Assembly (NCBI RefSeq): GCF_003003095.1
Contig: NZ_PVTT01000002.1
Coordinates: 186,001 to 250,000, forward strand
Origin: Hasllibacter halocynthiae
GTDB taxonomy: Bacteria; Pseudomonadota; Alphaproteobacteria; Rhodobacterales; Rhodobacteraceae
Reading direction: 5' to 3'
DNA length: 64,000 bases
Positions 27,559 to 37,754 of the stretch are shown piece after piece. The position numbers were made by a program, and so were the translations under genes. Numbering within the stretch: position 1 is the first letter of the stretch; each line of letters opens with the position of its first letter. The notes under the pieces were generated by a model. It worked only from the letters and a program-made list of their open reading frames with translations. It had not been told where the DNA came from and did not search any database.

Positions 27559-28623
27559 GTGGACGCCCTGACCCCCACCCTCCCCGAGCGGATCGCCCGC
27601 GCCCGCGCCGACCTGCGCGCGGGGGTGCCCGTGGCGCTGGACGGCTGGCTCGCCCTTCCCGTCGAGACCGCGCCCGACGACCGCCTCCGCGCCCTCGCCG
27701 GGATGGAGGGCGCGCGCCTCGTCCTCACCCGCCGCCGGGCCGAGGGGCTGCGCCTGCCGGTCTATGACGGCGAGCTGACGCGCGTCGCCGCCGGGGGGAT
27801 GGCGCCGGCCGCGCTTCGCGCCGCGGCGGACCCCTCGCGCGACCTCGCCGCCCCGCTCAAGGGTCCGTTCGAGCCCGTGCGCGGGGACCCAGGGCCCGCC
27901 GAGGCGGCGGTCGCGCTCGCCAAGTCGGCGCAGCTCCTGCCGGCGATGCTGCTCGCGCGGGGCGGGGCGCCCGGGCTGACCGCGCTGCCGGCCGCGGAGG
28001 TCCTGCGGGCCCTCCGGGCACTCCCGCCCCTGCCCCCGGTGATCGCCGCGCGCGTCCCCCTCGCCCTGGCCGAGCGGGCGCGCGTCCACGTCCATCGCCC
28101 CCTCCCCTTCGGCCCCGAGCACTACGCCGTCGAGATCGGGGATGCCCTGCGCCGCGCCGGCATGGGTGAGGCGCCGCTGGTGCGCCTCCATTCGGCCTGC
28201 TTCACCGGCGACGTCCTCGGGTCGCTCAAGTGCGACTGCGGCCCTCAGCTCGCCGCCGCCCTCGCGGCGATGGGCGAGGCGGGGGCCGGCGTCCTGCTCT
28301 ACCTCAACCAGGAGGGCCGGGGGATCGGGCTCGCCAACAAGATGCGGGCCTACGCCCTGCAGGACCAGGGCTTCGACACCGTCGAGGCGAACCACCGCCT
28401 GGGCTTCGAGGACGACGAGCGCGACTTCCGCCTCGGCGCCGCGATGCTGCGCCACCTCGGCGTGCCGCGGGTCCGGCTGATGACCAACAACCCCCGCAAG
28501 GTCGAGCGCCTAGCCGCCGAAGGGATCGAGGTCGCCGAGCGCCTGCCCCTGATCGTCGGCGCGAACCCCCGCAACGAGGAGTACCTGCGCGTGAAGGCCC
28601 TCAAGTCCGGGCACGTCCTGTGA
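27559..28623 (+). CDS. ribA: GTP cyclohydrolase II
   Basis: RibA opens GTP to the pyrimidine that begins riboflavin synthesis. The C-terminal 190 residues carry the enzyme: [21 protein letters not shown] supplies the three zinc cysteines, followed by [27 protein letters not shown] and [19 protein letters not shown]. The N-terminal 150 residues look like a worn RibB-like domain ([19 protein letters not shown]), as in other alphaproteobacterial RibA proteins of about 350 residues; it lacks the DHBP synthase metal motif. The GTG at 27559 is the only suitable start. The next gene starts inside its stop codon. Confidence 0.93.
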   Translation: MDALTPTLPERIARARADLRAGVPVALDGWLALPVETAPDDRLRALAGMEGARLVLTRRRAEGLRLPVYDGELTRVAAGGMAPAALRAAADPSRDLAAPLKGPFEPVRGDPGPAEAAVALAKSAQLLPAMLLARGGAPGLTALPAAEVLRALRALPPLPPVIAARVPLALAERARVHVHRPLPFGPEHYAVEIGDALRRAGMGEAPLVRLHSACFTGDVLGSLKCDCGPQLAAALAAMGEAGAGVLLYLNQEGRGIGLANKMRAYALQDQGFDTVEANHRLGFEDDERDFRLGAAMLRHLGVPRVRLMTNNPRKVERLAAEGIEVAERLPLIVGANPRNEEYLRVKALKSGHVL

Positions 28624-29168
28624 GGCGCGTGCCGCGTCGCCCCGCCGGCCGGATGCCGGGGCCCGCCGACATGGTGCTGACCCCGACGGGCCTGCGCTTC
28701 AGGGGCCGGCGCTGGCCGCGCACCATCGGCAAGGGGGGCGTGCGCGCCGCCAAGCGCGAGGGCGACGGCGCCACCCCGGCGGGCACGCACCGGATCGCCG
28801 GGATGCTCCACCGCGCGGACCGCCTGCGCCGGCCGGCCGGCTGGTCGCGCCCCATCGGGCCCCGCGACCTCTGGTGCGACGAGCCGGGGCACCCCCGCTA
28901 CAACCGCCTGGCGCGCGCGCCCCTCGCCGCCTCGGCCGAGCGGCTGCGCCGCGCCGACCGCCTCTACGACGTGGTGATCCTGACCGACTGGAACTGGCCC
29001 GACGCCGTGCCAGGCCGGGGCAGCGCGATCTTCCTGCACCGCCAGCGCCGGCCGGGCCATCCGACGGAGGGCTGCATCGCCTTCCGTCCCTGCGACCTGC
29101 GCCGCATCGCCCGGCTGATCCGCCCGGGAACCCGCCTCGTCGTGCCCGCCTTCCTGGAGGGACGCTGA
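28620..29168 (+). CDS. YkuD-type L,D-transpeptidase family protein
   Basis: The 182-residue protein has the compact form of the L,D-transpeptidase catalytic domain found in YafK/YcfS-like bacterial proteins: [19 protein letters not shown] near the N-terminus, then IFLHRQR and HPTEGCIAF with the conserved His and nucleophile Cys. No clear signal peptide is visible, unlike the enzyme at 2818, so location is uncertain. The GTG start overlaps the ribA stop as GTGA, implying translational coupling; a later ATG at 28653 is also possible. The link to riboflavin synthesis is probably only positional. Confidence 0.82.
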   Translation: MRRVPRRPAGRMPGPADMVLTPTGLRFRGRRWPRTIGKGGVRAAKREGDGATPAGTHRIAGMLHRADRLRRPAGWSRPIGPRDLWCDEPGHPRYNRLARAPLAASAERLRRADRLYDVVILTDWNWPDAVPGRGSAIFLHRQRRPGHPTEGCIAFRPCDLRRIARLIRPGTRLVVPAFLEGR

Positions 29169-29190
29169 CCCCGCCCGCCGGCCCGGGGGG

Positions 29191-29841
29191 CTACGCTTCG
29201 CGCGCGCCGAACACGGCCGAGCCGACGCGCACATGGGTCGCGCCCTGCCCGATGGCGGCATCGTAATCGCCGCTCATCCCCATGGAGAGGCCGGAGAGGC
29301 CGTTCCGCTCCGCGATCTTCCGCAGAAGGGCGAAATGCGGGCTCGGCTCCTCCTCGGCGGGGGGGATGCACATCAGGCCGACGAGGGGCAGCGCGAGCGA
29401 CCTGCACTCCGCGACCAGCGCGTCGGCCTCGGCGGGGGCCACGCCAGCCTTCTGCGGCTCCTCCCCGGTGTTCACCTGCACGAAGAGGTCGGGGCACCGC
29501 TCGCCCTCGTCCCGCAGCCTGGCGAGGGTCCGCGCCAGCTTCGGCCGGTCGACCGTGTGGATGGCGTCGAAGAAGCCCATCGCGGCGCGGGCCTTGTTGG
29601 TCTGCAGGGGGCCGACGAGGTGCAGGCGGACGTCCGGGAACTCGCCCCGCAGGGGGGTCCAGCGGCCTTCGGCCTCCTGGACGCGGTTCTCGCCGAAGAC
29701 GCGGTGGCCGGCGCGCAGGACGGCGCGGACCCGCTCCTCCGGCTGGACCTTCGAGACGGCCACCAGCGTCACCCCGGCGGGGTCGCGCCCGGTCCGCCCG
29801 CAGGCGCGGGCGATCCCCGCGGTCACCTCGTCCAGTCCCAT
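29191..29841 (-). CDS. YggS-family PLP-binding protein
   Basis: The 216-residue protein belongs to the PLPBP/YggS family that keeps pyridoxal phosphate and amino-acid pools balanced without a known enzymatic reaction. The PLP lysine sits in VTLVAVSKVQPEE, followed by FGENRVQEAEGRW, LHLVGPLQTNKA, VNTGEEPQKAGV and the phosphate-binding end GLSMGMSGDYDAAIGQGATHVRVGSAVFG. The ATG at 29841 is preferred to a TTG six bases upstream. A hairpin separates it from the upstream porin gene. Confidence 0.94.
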   Translation of the reverse strand: MGLDEVTAGIARACGRTGRDPAGVTLVAVSKVQPEERVRAVLRAGHRVFGENRVQEAEGRWTPLRGEFPDVRLHLVGPLQTNKARAAMGFFDAIHTVDRPKLARTLARLRDEGERCPDLFVQVNTGEEPQKAGVAPAEADALVAECRSLALPLVGLMCIPPAEEEPSPHFALLRKIAERNGLSGLSMGMSGDYDAAIGQGATHVRVGSAVFGAREA

Positions 29842-29862
29842 CGTCAACCTCCGAACGCGAAG

Positions 29863-29886
29863 AAGGGCGGCCCGGGGGCCGCCCTT
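29863..29886 (-). terminator. Porin transcript hairpin
   Basis: A perfect 9-bp stem (AAGGGCGGC / GCCGCCCTT, 6-nt loop) lies 24 bp after the porin stop and before yggS. The minus-strand sequence after it is cttcgcgttc, a weak T-tract. Confidence 0.55.
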
Positions 29887-29909
29887 CCCTTAGCTCCGAT
29901 CCGGTCGGA

Positions 29910-30992
29910 TCAGAAGGACATCGTGACGCCGAAGTCGGCGACGAGGTCGTCGTCGTCGCCCGACTGGCCGTTATGGGCCACGCCGCCCTTCAGCGACGCG
30001 CCGCCGCCGAGGTCGTAGGACGCGCCGAGGCCGTAGTTCAGGTCGTCGTCGTCGCCGAACTGGTCGGCCACGAAGGCGGTGAGAACGGTCGGGCCGGTCG
30101 CGAAGTCGAGGGACACGGCGTACTGGTCCGAATCGTCGTCGCCGTCGGCCACGCTGTCGAGGCGGCCGTAGACGCCCTTGACGGTCACGTCGCCGAAGCC
30201 GGCGGACGCGCCCACGATGATGTGGTCGCCCGTCACGTCGTCGGTCTCGTAGCCGAGGGCCAGGGTCGCCGGGCCGAAGCCGAAGCTGACGCCGGCGCTG
30301 AGCGCGTCGTTGTCGTCGCCGATCTGGTCGATCGAGGCGTAGAACGTCGCGCCGCCGAACGCGTACTCGTAGAGGACGGCTTCGTCGACCGGGGTCGAGA
30401 TGTAGGTGATCTCGTTCAGGTCGCCGAGGCCGGTGTAGCCGACGCCCGAGACCTGGCCGACCGCGGCCTTGCCACCGGAGTCCACGTCGCCGAAGGACAA
30501 CTTGCCGAACGCGCCCGACACGAAGACCGAGCCCGCGGTTCCGTCGGCGCCGCCCTCGGAGTTGTCGGCGCGGACCGAGCCGCCGAACTGAAGGCCGTTG
30601 TCCGTCTCGCCCGAGGCCGAGAAGGAGATGCGGATGCGCGAGTTGAACGAGAACTCGCCTTCGCCGGGCGAGCCGATGATGTCGCCCAGTTCATCGCGCA
30701 GCGCGACCAGCGCGGCGTTGGCCTCGGCCAGATCAAGGGCGGCAGTTTCGATCTGATCGGCGGTGGAGGCGGGGTTGTTGATGGTCGCCTGAGCCGCGTT
30801 GACCGCGGCCTCGAGGTCGGTGATCGCCTGTTCGACCTGAGCCTGCTGGGCGGGGGTGCCGCCGGCCGCGACGGCGCCGCCGCCTTCGGAGTAGACCACG
30901 CCGGCACGCGCATCGCCGCCGACGGTGACTTCGGCGGCTGCGTAGCCGGCCGAGAGCACCAGGGCGGTCGAGGCGAGAAGAATCCTGTTCAT
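29910..30992 (-). CDS. Outer-membrane porin with a helical insert
   Basis: The 360-residue protein has a signal peptide (MNRILLASTALVLSAGYAAA) and an outer-membrane beta-barrel composition: alternating Gly, aromatic and acidic residues and the terminal Phe (DFGVTMSF) recognised by the BAM machinery. It fits the 16-stranded general porins of Rhodobacter (porin_4). Between strands 1 and 2, about residues 38-105, lies an Ala/Glu/Gln-rich heptad-like stretch (QQAQVEQAITDLEAAV ... AALVALRDELGDIIG) that should be helical, not strand. DDD-rich loops (DGDDDSD, GDDDDLN, GDDDDLV) suggest calcium-binding external loops. It is probably abundantly expressed, and its RBS is aagaggga. Confidence 0.9.
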   Translation of the reverse strand: MNRILLASTALVLSAGYAAAEVTVGGDARAGVVYSEGGGAVAAGGTPAQQAQVEQAITDLEAAVNAAQATINNPASTADQIETAALDLAEANAALVALRDELGDIIGSPGEGEFSFNSRIRISFSASGETDNGLQFGGSVRADNSEGGADGTAGSVFVSGAFGKLSFGDVDSGGKAAVGQVSGVGYTGLGDLNEITYISTPVDEAVLYEYAFGGATFYASIDQIGDDNDALSAGVSFGFGPATLALGYETDDVTGDHIIVGASAGFGDVTVKGVYGRLDSVADGDDDSDQYAVSLDFATGPTVLTAFVADQFGDDDDLNYGLGASYDLGGGASLKGGVAHNGQSGDDDDLVADFGVTMSF

Positions 30993-31329
30993 CGCTTTTT
31001 CCCTCTTGATCGGTCGACACGCCACCTGGCCTGCCGATCACCGGGGACAGGAATGGCGCACGGGACGCGCGACTCGCAATCATCGCGACCCTCGCGGGAC
31101 GTGTATGGGCACCGCCTGATGCAATCGGGCCACAACGCGCCCCGCAACGCCCCCAGGCGCCTGCGGCGCAAGCTCCGGGGCCGCGGGGACCGGGCCCCGC
31201 CCGCCGCCCGCGCCGCCCCCGGGTGATGCGCGGGCGCCACAGCCCAGCCGCCCCGGCCCTGCCCCTTCGGACTTGTGACGCGGGCCGCCGCCGCGATAAG
31301 CCAGCCCCCGGGACAAGGGAGCCGACCTC
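30993..31329. other. Divergent promoter region of porin and DUF3576 genes
   Basis: About 335 bp without a gene. It must carry promoters for both flanking genes; I could not pick out convincing boxes. Confidence 0.4.
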
Positions 31330-31833
31330 ATGATCAGAACCGCCCCGCGCCTCGCGCTTCTCGGGACGATCGCGTTCACGCTGGCGGCCTGCGGCGGCCC
31401 GTTCGCCCGCGCCACGACCGAGAGGGCGCCGCTCGCCGGCGACGACGACATCTCGCGCCCCGGGGCCACCTCGGCCGAGAACGCGCAGCGCTCCTCCGTG
31501 CTGGACCTCTTCACCAACGCGTCCGACCCGAACGTCACCGTCGAGGTGAACCGCTACATCTGGCAGGCCGCGCAGGACGTCCTGTCCTTCCTGCCAATCC
31601 AGGCGGTCGACCCCTTCACTGGCGTCATCTCCTACGGCTACGGCACGCCCCCCGGCGGCGGCCGGGCCTACCGGGCGACGGTCTTCGTGCAGGACCCCGC
31701 CCTCGACGCGCGCAGCCTGACGGTGGCGCTCGCCTCGCGCGCGGGGCCCGTCGCGCCCGAGACGCAGCGCGCGGTCGAGGACGCCATCCTCACCCGCGCG
31801 CGGCAACTCAGGGTGGCGGCCGGCGGTCTCTAG
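31330..31833 (+). CDS. DUF3576 lipoprotein
   Basis: The 167-residue protein has a lipoprotein signal ([21 protein letters not shown], lipobox LAAC) and a conserved domain of unknown function with [29 protein letters not shown] and [21 protein letters not shown]3576 proteins are common in alphaproteobacteria directly upstream of leuS and the lptE-holA pair, as here. The shared neighbourhood with lptE suggests an envelope role, but nothing direct is seen. The ATG at 31330 follows gacaagggagccgacc. Confidence 0.88.
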   Translation: MIRTAPRLALLGTIAFTLAACGGPFARATTERAPLAGDDDISRPGATSAENAQRSSVLDLFTNASDPNVTVEVNRYIWQAAQDVLSFLPIQAVDPFTGVISYGYGTPPGGGRAYRATVFVQDPALDARSLTVALASRAGPVAPETQRAVEDAILTRARQLRVAAGGL

Positions 31834-31903
31834 CCGGGGCCGCTGGACGCCCTGCGCCGCCGGGCCTATCCCCTCGCGGGACCCCGAACGCAGGCATCAT
31901 CCA

Positions 31904-34441
31904 ATGTACGATCCCTCCGCCATCGAGGCGAAATGGCAGGCCGCCTGGGACGAGGCCGGCCTGTTCCGCGCGCGCCGCGACGAGCGCCCGAAATACTACG
32001 TGCTCGAGATGTTCCCCTACCCTTCGGGGCGCATCCACATAGGGCACGTCCGCAACTACGCGATGGGCGACGTGATCGCGCGCTACAAGCGCGCCACGGG
32101 CCATTCGGTGCTGCACCCGATGGGCTTCGACGCCTTCGGCATGCCGGCCGAGAACGCCGCCATGGCCTCCGGCGGGCATCCGAAGGAGTGGACCTACGCG
32201 AACATCGACACGATGGTCGCCCAGATGAAGCCGCTGGGCTTCTCGATCGACTGGGACCGCATGTTCGCCACCTGCGACCCGGAATACTACGGCCAGCAGC
32301 AGGCCCTGTTCCTCGACATGCTCGAGGCCGGGTTCGTCGACCGGAAGAAGGCCACCGTGAACTGGGACCCGGTCGACATGACCGTGCTGGCGAACGAGCA
32401 GGTGATCGACGGCAGGGGCTGGCGCTCGGGGGCCGAGGTCGAGCGGCGCGAGCTGACGCAGTGGTTCTTCAAGATCAGCGACATGGCCGAGGAGCTGCTC
32501 GAAGCGCTGGACGGCCTGGACGACTGGCCGTCCAAGGTGAAGACGATGCAGAGCAACTGGATCGGGAAGTCCCGTGGTCTGCGGATGGGCTGGACCCTGA
32601 CCGAGCCGACGCACGGGCACGAGGCGATCGAGGTCTACACCACCCGCCCCGACACCCTGCGCGGCGCGTCCTTCATCGCCATCGCGCCCGAGCACCCGCT
32701 GGCCAAGGCGCTGGCCGAGGAGAACGCCGACCTCGCGGCCTTCGCCGGGAACGTCCGCAAGGGCGGCACCACCGAGGAGGCGCTGGAGACCGCGCCGAAG
32801 ATGGGCTTCGACACCGGCCGGACCGTCGAGAGCCCCCTGGGCGGCACCCTGCCCGTCTGGGTCGCGAACTTCGTCCTGATGGACTACGGCACCGGCGCCG
32901 TCTTCGGCTGCCCCGCCCACGACCAGCGCGACCTCGACTTCGCGCGCAAGTACGACCTGCCCGTCATCCCGACCTTCAAACCCGAGGCGATGGAGGACTT
33001 CGCCATCGGGAACGAGGCCTACGTCCCCCCCAAGACCGAGACGGTAGACTGGATCGACCAGCCCGCCGGGATCGAGCGCGGGACCGGCCAGCAGGCCATC
33101 GACGCGACCATCGAATGGGCCGAGGCGCAGGGCATCGGCAAGGGCGAGACGCGGTTCCGCCTGCGCGACTGGGGCCTCTCGCGCCAGCGCTACTGGGGCT
33201 GCCCGATCCCCGTGCTGCACTGCGAGGCCTGCGGGATCGTCCCGGAGGCCAAGGAGAACCTGCCCGTCACCCTGCCCGACGACGTCTCCTTCGACGTGCC
33301 GGGCAACCCCTTGGACCGCCACCCGACCTGGCGGCGGGCCGCCTGCCCCCGATGCGGCGGCGAGGCCCTGCGCGAGACGGACACGATGGACACGTTCGTC
33401 GATTCGTCCTGGTACTTCGCGCGCTTCACCGCGCCGCGCGCGGCGACGCCGACCGACCGAGCCGAGGCGGACTACTGGATGAACGTCGACCAGTATATCG
33501 GCGGCATCGAGCACGCGATCCTGCACCTGCTCTACTCCCGGTTCTTCGCCCGCGCGATGCACGCCACCGGCCATCTGTCCGAGAAGGCGAAGGAGCCGTT
33601 CGACGCCCTCTTCACGCAAGGGATGGTGACGCACGAGATCTACCTCACCCGCGACGAGGCGGGCCGGCCGGTCTACCACCTGCCCGAGGACGTCGTCGCC
33701 AAGCCCGACGGGATGCGCGCCCTGAAGGACGGCACGGAGGTCGAGGTGTTCCCCTCGGCCAAGATGTCGAAGTCGAAGAAGAACGTCGTCGACCCCGCCG
33801 GCATCGTCGCCCGCTTCGGCGCCGACGCCGCACGCTGGTTCGTCCTCTCCGACTCCCCCCCCGAGCGGGACGTGGAATGGACCGCCGCGGGCGTGGAGGC
33901 GACGGCGCGGCACCTCGCCCGCGTGCACCGCATGGCCGAGGAGGTCGTGGGCGCGGAGGACGCACGGGACGCGGCACTGGAGCGCGAGGTCGCCCGCGCC
34001 GTCGACGAGGTGACGAAGGGCGTGGACAGCTTCGGCTTCAACGCGGCCATCGCCAAGCTCTACGCGCTTGCGGCGACGATCCAGAAGTCGAAGGCGGCCC
34101 CCGGCGCCCGCCGGGTCGCGCTGCGGACCATGGCGCAGCTCATGGCGCCCTTCACCCCCCACCTGGCCGAGGAGGTCTGGCAGGCCACCGGCGGGACGGG
34201 CCTCTGCGCGGCCGCGCCCTGGCCCGTCGCGGACGCGGCGCTGCTCGTCTCGGACACCGTGACCCTGCCGATCCAGGTGAACGGCAAGCGGCGGTCCGAG
34301 ATCACGGTGGCCAAGGACATGCCGAAGGAGGAGGTCGAGGCCGAGGCGCTGGCCGATCCCGCGGTCGTCAGGGCGCTCGACGGCGGCGCGCCGCGAAAGG
34401 TCATCGTGGTTCCGGGCAGGATCGTGAATGTGGTCGCGTAG
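31904..34441 (+). CDS. leuS: Leucyl-tRNA synthetase
   Basis: Charges tRNA-Leu in the cytoplasm. The 845-residue class I synthetase shows the HIGH motif at residues 45-48 ([15 protein letters not shown]), the editing CP1 domain with [12 protein letters not shown] and [11 protein letters not shown], a tryptophan-rich [12 protein letters not shown] segment followed by a zinc-like HCEACG and CPRCGG pair, and KMSKS at 620-624 ([14 protein letters not shown]). The length is normal. lptE begins inside its last fourteen bases and holA follows, an operon order common in alphaproteobacteria. Confidence 0.98.
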   Translation: MYDPSAIEAKWQAAWDEAGLFRARRDERPKYYVLEMFPYPSGRIHIGHVRNYAMGDVIARYKRATGHSVLHPMGFDAFGMPAENAAMASGGHPKEWTYANIDTMVAQMKPLGFSIDWDRMFATCDPEYYGQQQALFLDMLEAGFVDRKKATVNWDPVDMTVLANEQVIDGRGWRSGAEVERRELTQWFFKISDMAEELLEALDGLDDWPSKVKTMQSNWIGKSRGLRMGWTLTEPTHGHEAIEVYTTRPDTLRGASFIAIAPEHPLAKALAEENADLAAFAGNVRKGGTTEEALETAPKMGFDTGRTVESPLGGTLPVWVANFVLMDYGTGAVFGCPAHDQRDLDFARKYDLPVIPTFKPEAMEDFAIGNEAYVPPKTETVDWIDQPAGIERGTGQQAIDATIEWAEAQGIGKGETRFRLRDWGLSRQRYWGCPIPVLHCEACGIVPEAKENLPVTLPDDVSFDVPGNPLDRHPTWRRAACPRCGGEALRETDTMDTFVDSSWYFARFTAPRAATPTDRAEADYWMNVDQYIGGIEHAILHLLYSRFFARAMHATGHLSEKAKEPFDALFTQGMVTHEIYLTRDEAGRPVYHLPEDVVAKPDGMRALKDGTEVEVFPSAKMSKSKKNVVDPAGIVARFGADAARWFVLSDSPPERDVEWTAAGVEATARHLARVHRMAEEVVGAEDARDAALEREVARAVDEVTKGVDSFGFNAAIAKLYALAATIQKSKAAPGARRVALRTMAQLMAPFTPHLAEEVWQATGGTGLCAAAPWPVADAALLVSDTVTLPIQVNGKRRSEITVAKDMPKEEVEAEALADPAVVRALDGGAPRKVIVVPGRIVNVVA

Positions 34442-34943
34442 CGCCCTGCCGGCGATCCTGGTCGCCGCCGCGCTGTGCGTGGCCTGCGCGCCCCTTCCGC
34501 CGCCCCCGCCCGCTGCGGCCACGCCCGACGCGCCGTCCGACCGCCTCGGCTTCGTCTTCGCCCGTGCGCTGGCCGATCGCCTCGACGGCCCCGGCCCCGC
34601 GCTGTCCTACGCGATAGGAAGCCAGGACATCGCGCTGGCGTTCACGGGGGGGCGCGAGACGCAGAGGGTCCAGATCGAGGGCACAGTGACCTGGTCGCTG
34701 GAGGGCGGCCCGTCGGGGCGGGAGACGGCGTTCACGGGCTATTCGGCGACCGGCACGCCCGTCGCCACCGACGCCGCGCGGCGCGACGCCGAGGACAGGC
34801 TGATGGCCATCCTGGCCCAGCGGGTCGAGGCGGCGCTGCGCCTCGACGCCGCCCCCTCGGCCCCGCCGCTCGCGCCCGTGGTGCTCGAGCGGCCGGGCGC
34901 CGCCGCTCCGCCGGGGGCCGCCGCGCTTCCCGGCGCCCCGTGA
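34428..34943 (+). CDS. lptE: LPS-assembly lipoprotein LptE
   Basis: LptE plugs the LptD barrel that inserts lipopolysaccharide into the outer membrane. The 171-residue product has a lipoprotein signal ([16 protein letters not shown]; lipobox CVAC) and a short alpha/beta body ([34 protein letters not shown] with IL..RVEAAL) typical of the compact alphaproteobacterial form. A Pro/Ala-rich tail follows. The ATG overlaps the end of leuS by 14 bases. Identification leans strongly on gene order between leuS and holA as well as the lipobox. Confidence 0.85.
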   Translation: MWSRSALPAILVAAALCVACAPLPPPPPAAATPDAPSDRLGFVFARALADRLDGPGPALSYAIGSQDIALAFTGGRETQRVQIEGTVTWSLEGGPSGRETAFTGYSATGTPVATDAARRDAEDRLMAILAQRVEAALRLDAAPSAPPLAPVVLERPGAAAPPGAAALPGAP

Positions 34944-34953
34944 GGCCGAAACC

Positions 34954-35955
34954 GTGAAGCTGAACCCGCGGCAGACGGCCGACCTGATCGCCGGGCCCGA
35001 CCGGGCGGCGGGGGGGATCCTCCTCCACGGGGCGGACCCGATGCGGATCGACATGGCGCGCCGCGACCTCCTGGCGAGCCATCTCGGCCCCGCCGCGGAG
35101 GAGGAGATGCGCCTCGCCCGCCTTGCCGGGGCCGATCTGCGCAAGGACCCCGCCGCGCTGATCGACGCCCAGAAGGCCGTGGGCTTCTTTCCCGGACCCC
35201 GCGCCGTCTGGGTCGACGGGGCGACGGACGGGCTCGCGCCGGCGATGGCGGCGGCCCTCGACGCGCGCGAGGAGGGGGACGCCCTGATCCTGGCGACGGC
35301 GGCGCAGCTTCCCGCCCGCTCGAAGTTGCGCCAGGTCTTCGAGAAGCACCCGGCCGGGCGTGCCTGCGCCTTCTACGACGACCCGCCCGGCCGTGCGGAG
35401 ATCGAGGACCTCCTCGCGCGCGACGGCCTGACGGCGGACGGTGGCGCCCTCGTGGCCCTGGAGGGGCTCGGCCGTGCCGTCGGCCCAGCGGCGCTGCGGG
35501 GGTTGACGGCGAAGCTCGCCCTCCTCCTTCACGGCGAGGGGCGCGCGGCGACGGCCGAGGACGTCGCGGCCGTCGCCCCGGCGGCGGCGGAGGCGGCCAC
35601 CGACGACGTGATCGACGCGGTGCTCGACGGACGGGTGAACGATCTGGCCCCCTTGCTGAGGCGGGCCGAGGCGCAGGGGACCACGCCCACGGCCCTACTG
35701 ATCGCGGCGCAGCGGGCCGTGCGGCGGCTGCACCAGGCGGCGGCCTCGGGCGTCGAGGGGCTGCGCCCGCCCCTCTACGGCCCCCGGCGCGACCGGCTGG
35801 CCCGGCAGGCCCGCGCCTGGGGCACGGAGCGCGCGGAGGCCGCGCTGCACGCGCTGCTGGAGGCCGACCGGACGCTACGCTCGGCCGGCCGGACCGCGCC
35901 CGAGGACGCGACGGCGCAGCGCGCGCTGATCCGGCTGGCGATGATGCCCCGCTGA
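34954..35955 (+). CDS. holA: DNA polymerase III subunit delta
   Basis: HolA is the wrench subunit of the clamp loader that opens the beta clamp. The 333-residue protein has the expected N-terminal RecA-like region (AGGILLHGADPMRIDMARRDLL), VWVDGATDG, AAQLPARSKLRQVFEKH and FYDDP, then a helical collar domain. The order leuS-lptE-holA matches many alphaproteobacteria. The start is GTG at 34954, ten bases after the lptE stop. Confidence 0.92.
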   Translation: MKLNPRQTADLIAGPDRAAGGILLHGADPMRIDMARRDLLASHLGPAAEEEMRLARLAGADLRKDPAALIDAQKAVGFFPGPRAVWVDGATDGLAPAMAAALDAREEGDALILATAAQLPARSKLRQVFEKHPAGRACAFYDDPPGRAEIEDLLARDGLTADGGALVALEGLGRAVGPAALRGLTAKLALLLHGEGRAATAEDVAAVAPAAAEAATDDVIDAVLDGRVNDLAPLLRRAEAQGTTPTALLIAAQRAVRRLHQAAASGVEGLRPPLYGPRRDRLARQARAWGTERAEAALHALLEADRTLRSAGRTAPEDATAQRALIRLAMMPR

Positions 35956-36015
35956 AGGCCCCCCGCCACGCGGGCGCCCGCCCGGCCCGGGCCCGTTCCG
36001 TGAGGGGGGCGCCCG

Positions 36016-37182
36016 TCAGCCTGGCGGCGGGCCCGGCCATGCCGCCGCGTGCCGTCCCGCCCAGGCCCCGGTCGAGAGCGACGCGGTCAGGAGGTATCCG
36101 CCCGTCGGCGCCTCCCAGTCCAGCATCTCACCCGCGGCGAACACCCCGGGGCGCGCGCGCAGCATGAGGCCCTCGTCCAGCGCGTCGAAGCGGATCCCCC
36201 CTGCGGTGCTGATCGCCTGGTCCATCGGGCGGGGCCCCTCGTGGGGGACCGGCAGCGCCTTGATCCGGGCGGCCAGGGCCGGACCGCGCGGGGGCGGGCC
36301 GCTCAGCTCGCGCAGGAGGGCGGCCCTGACCGGATCCAGCCCCGCCCGCCGCAGGAGGTTCGCCGTCGACGCCTTCCCCGAGAGCCGTCCCGCCAGCGCC
36401 GCCTCAGAACGGTCCGGGGCGAGATCGAGCATCAGGGGCGCGCCGTCCCGGACGGCCGGGAAGACCTCGTAGAGGCCGCCGCCCTCCAGCCCCTCGCGGG
36501 AGAGGACCACCTCGCCCCGGCTCGTCAGCGGGCCAGCGGTCAGCCGGATGCCCTTCGCCGGCCGGCCGAGGAACGGCTCCATATGGGCGGACCACGCGAT
36601 TCGCAGGCCGCCATTGGCCGGGGCGAAGGGCGCGACCGGCGCCCCGAGCCATCCCGCCCAGGCCCCGTCCGAGCCGAGGCGCCGCCAGCTCGCCCCGCCC
36701 AGTGCCAGGACGACGACCCCCGGCGCGAGCGCACGGGGTCCGTCCGGGGCGTCGAACCGCCAGCCGGGCCCGGTCCAGCGCCAGCCGGTACGGAAGGCGA
36801 CGCCCATCCCCTCGAGCCGCGCGCGCCAAGCGCGGAGCATGGGGCTCGCCTTCCAGGCCCGGGGGAAGACCCGCCCGGTGGAGCCCGCGAAGACCGGCTG
36901 GCCGAGGCCCTCGGCCAGCGCCTCGACCTCTGCGGGACCGAAGGCGTCCAGCATCGGCGAGAGGGCGGGGGCGGTTGCGCCGTAGGCGGCGCGGAACTGC
37001 GCCGGATCCTCGCGCTTCGTGAGGTTCAGCCCCGACTTGCCCGCCATGAGGAGCTTGCGGCCCGGCGTGGGCATCCGCTCCGCCAGGACCACGGCCCGCC
37101 CCGCCCCGGCGAGCGCCTCGGCCGCTGCGAGGCCCGCGGGCCCGCCGCCGATCACCAGCGCGTCGATGGATTCCACCCTCAT
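36016..37182 (-). CDS. HI0933/BaiN-family flavoprotein oxidoreductase
   Basis: The 388-residue flavoprotein starts with a dinucleotide-binding motif (DALVIGGGPAGLAAAEALA) and continues with RKLLMAGKSGLNLTKRED, VFPRAWKASPMLRAW, VVLALGGASWRRLGSDG, ISTAGGIRFDALDEGLMLRARPGVFAAGEMLDWEAPTGGY (read in parts) and a terminal FAD contact. It resembles the TIGR03862-type subfamily. The physiological reaction is not established. The ATG at 37180-37182 is chosen because the motif then starts nine residues in; the HNH gene starts 19 bp away on the other strand. Confidence 0.88.
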   Translation of the reverse strand: MRVESIDALVIGGGPAGLAAAEALAGAGRAVVLAERMPTPGRKLLMAGKSGLNLTKREDPAQFRAAYGATAPALSPMLDAFGPAEVEALAEGLGQPVFAGSTGRVFPRAWKASPMLRAWRARLEGMGVAFRTGWRWTGPGWRFDAPDGPRALAPGVVVLALGGASWRRLGSDGAWAGWLGAPVAPFAPANGGLRIAWSAHMEPFLGRPAKGIRLTAGPLTSRGEVVLSREGLEGGGLYEVFPAVRDGAPLMLDLAPDRSEAALAGRLSGKASTANLLRRAGLDPVRAALLRELSGPPPRGPALAARIKALPVPHEGPRPMDQAISTAGGIRFDALDEGLMLRARPGVFAAGEMLDWEAPTGGYLLTASLSTGAWAGRHAAAWPGPPPG

Positions 37183-37201
37183 CCGCCCCACCTCGGGCGG
37201 C

Positions 37202-37513
37202 ATGGCCGACCCGTCAGACACCGATCCGACCTGCCCCCTCTGCCTGCGGCCGATCCCGCAGCACGCGAAGCAGTCGCTGCACCACCTCGTGCCGAAGCTG
37301 CGCGGGGGCAAGGGAGGCCCCACGATCCTCGTCCATCAGATCTGCCACAACGAGGTCCACGCGGCGCTGTCCGAGACCGAGTTGGCGCGCGAGTGGAACA
37401 CGCCCGGGAAGCTACGCGCCCATCCGGTCCTGGGGCCGTTCTTCGCCTGGGTGGCCAAGCGCCCGCCCGACTTCCACGCCCGGTCGCGGCGCAGCGCCCG
37501 GCGCCGGAGGTAG
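37202..37513 (+). CDS. Small HNH-nuclease-like protein
   Basis: A 103-residue protein with an HNH pattern: CPLCLRPIP (zinc-type CxxC), QSLHHLVPKLRGGKGG (first His pair), ILVHQICHNEVHAAL (Asn/His end) and a basic tail (RSRRSARRRR) that could bind DNA or RNA. Genes of this type are widespread as solitary chromosomal HNH proteins and are not necessarily defence nucleases. No partner restriction or toxin-antitoxin gene is adjacent. The ATG at 37202 precedes the first CxxC closely. Confidence 0.82.
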   Translation: MADPSDTDPTCPLCLRPIPQHAKQSLHHLVPKLRGGKGGPTILVHQICHNEVHAALSETELAREWNTPGKLRAHPVLGPFFAWVAKRPPDFHARSRRSARRRR

Positions 37514-37754
37514 GCGGGCGCCCTTCCCCCTGCCGCCCGAGCGGCGGGCCGGGACGGTGCGGTGACGGTGCTGTGGCCCTTCCCCGGCGGGACGGCGGCG
37601 GCGTCGCGGCGGGGTTTCCCTTTCCTTCGCAGCGAGCCGGATACCGCTAGAGTTCGGCCTTCTTCGTCGCGGCGCCGCCACGGGGCGAGCGTCGGAGCGC
37701 CCCGGCGTCCTGCCGGGATGCATCCGACCGAACGAGCCGTAAGGAGAGGATCCC

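Noticed and set aside
37202-37513. HNH protein as part of a restriction or defence system
   Set aside because: No methyltransferase, toxin or other defence gene is adjacent; solitary HNH genes are common on chromosomes.
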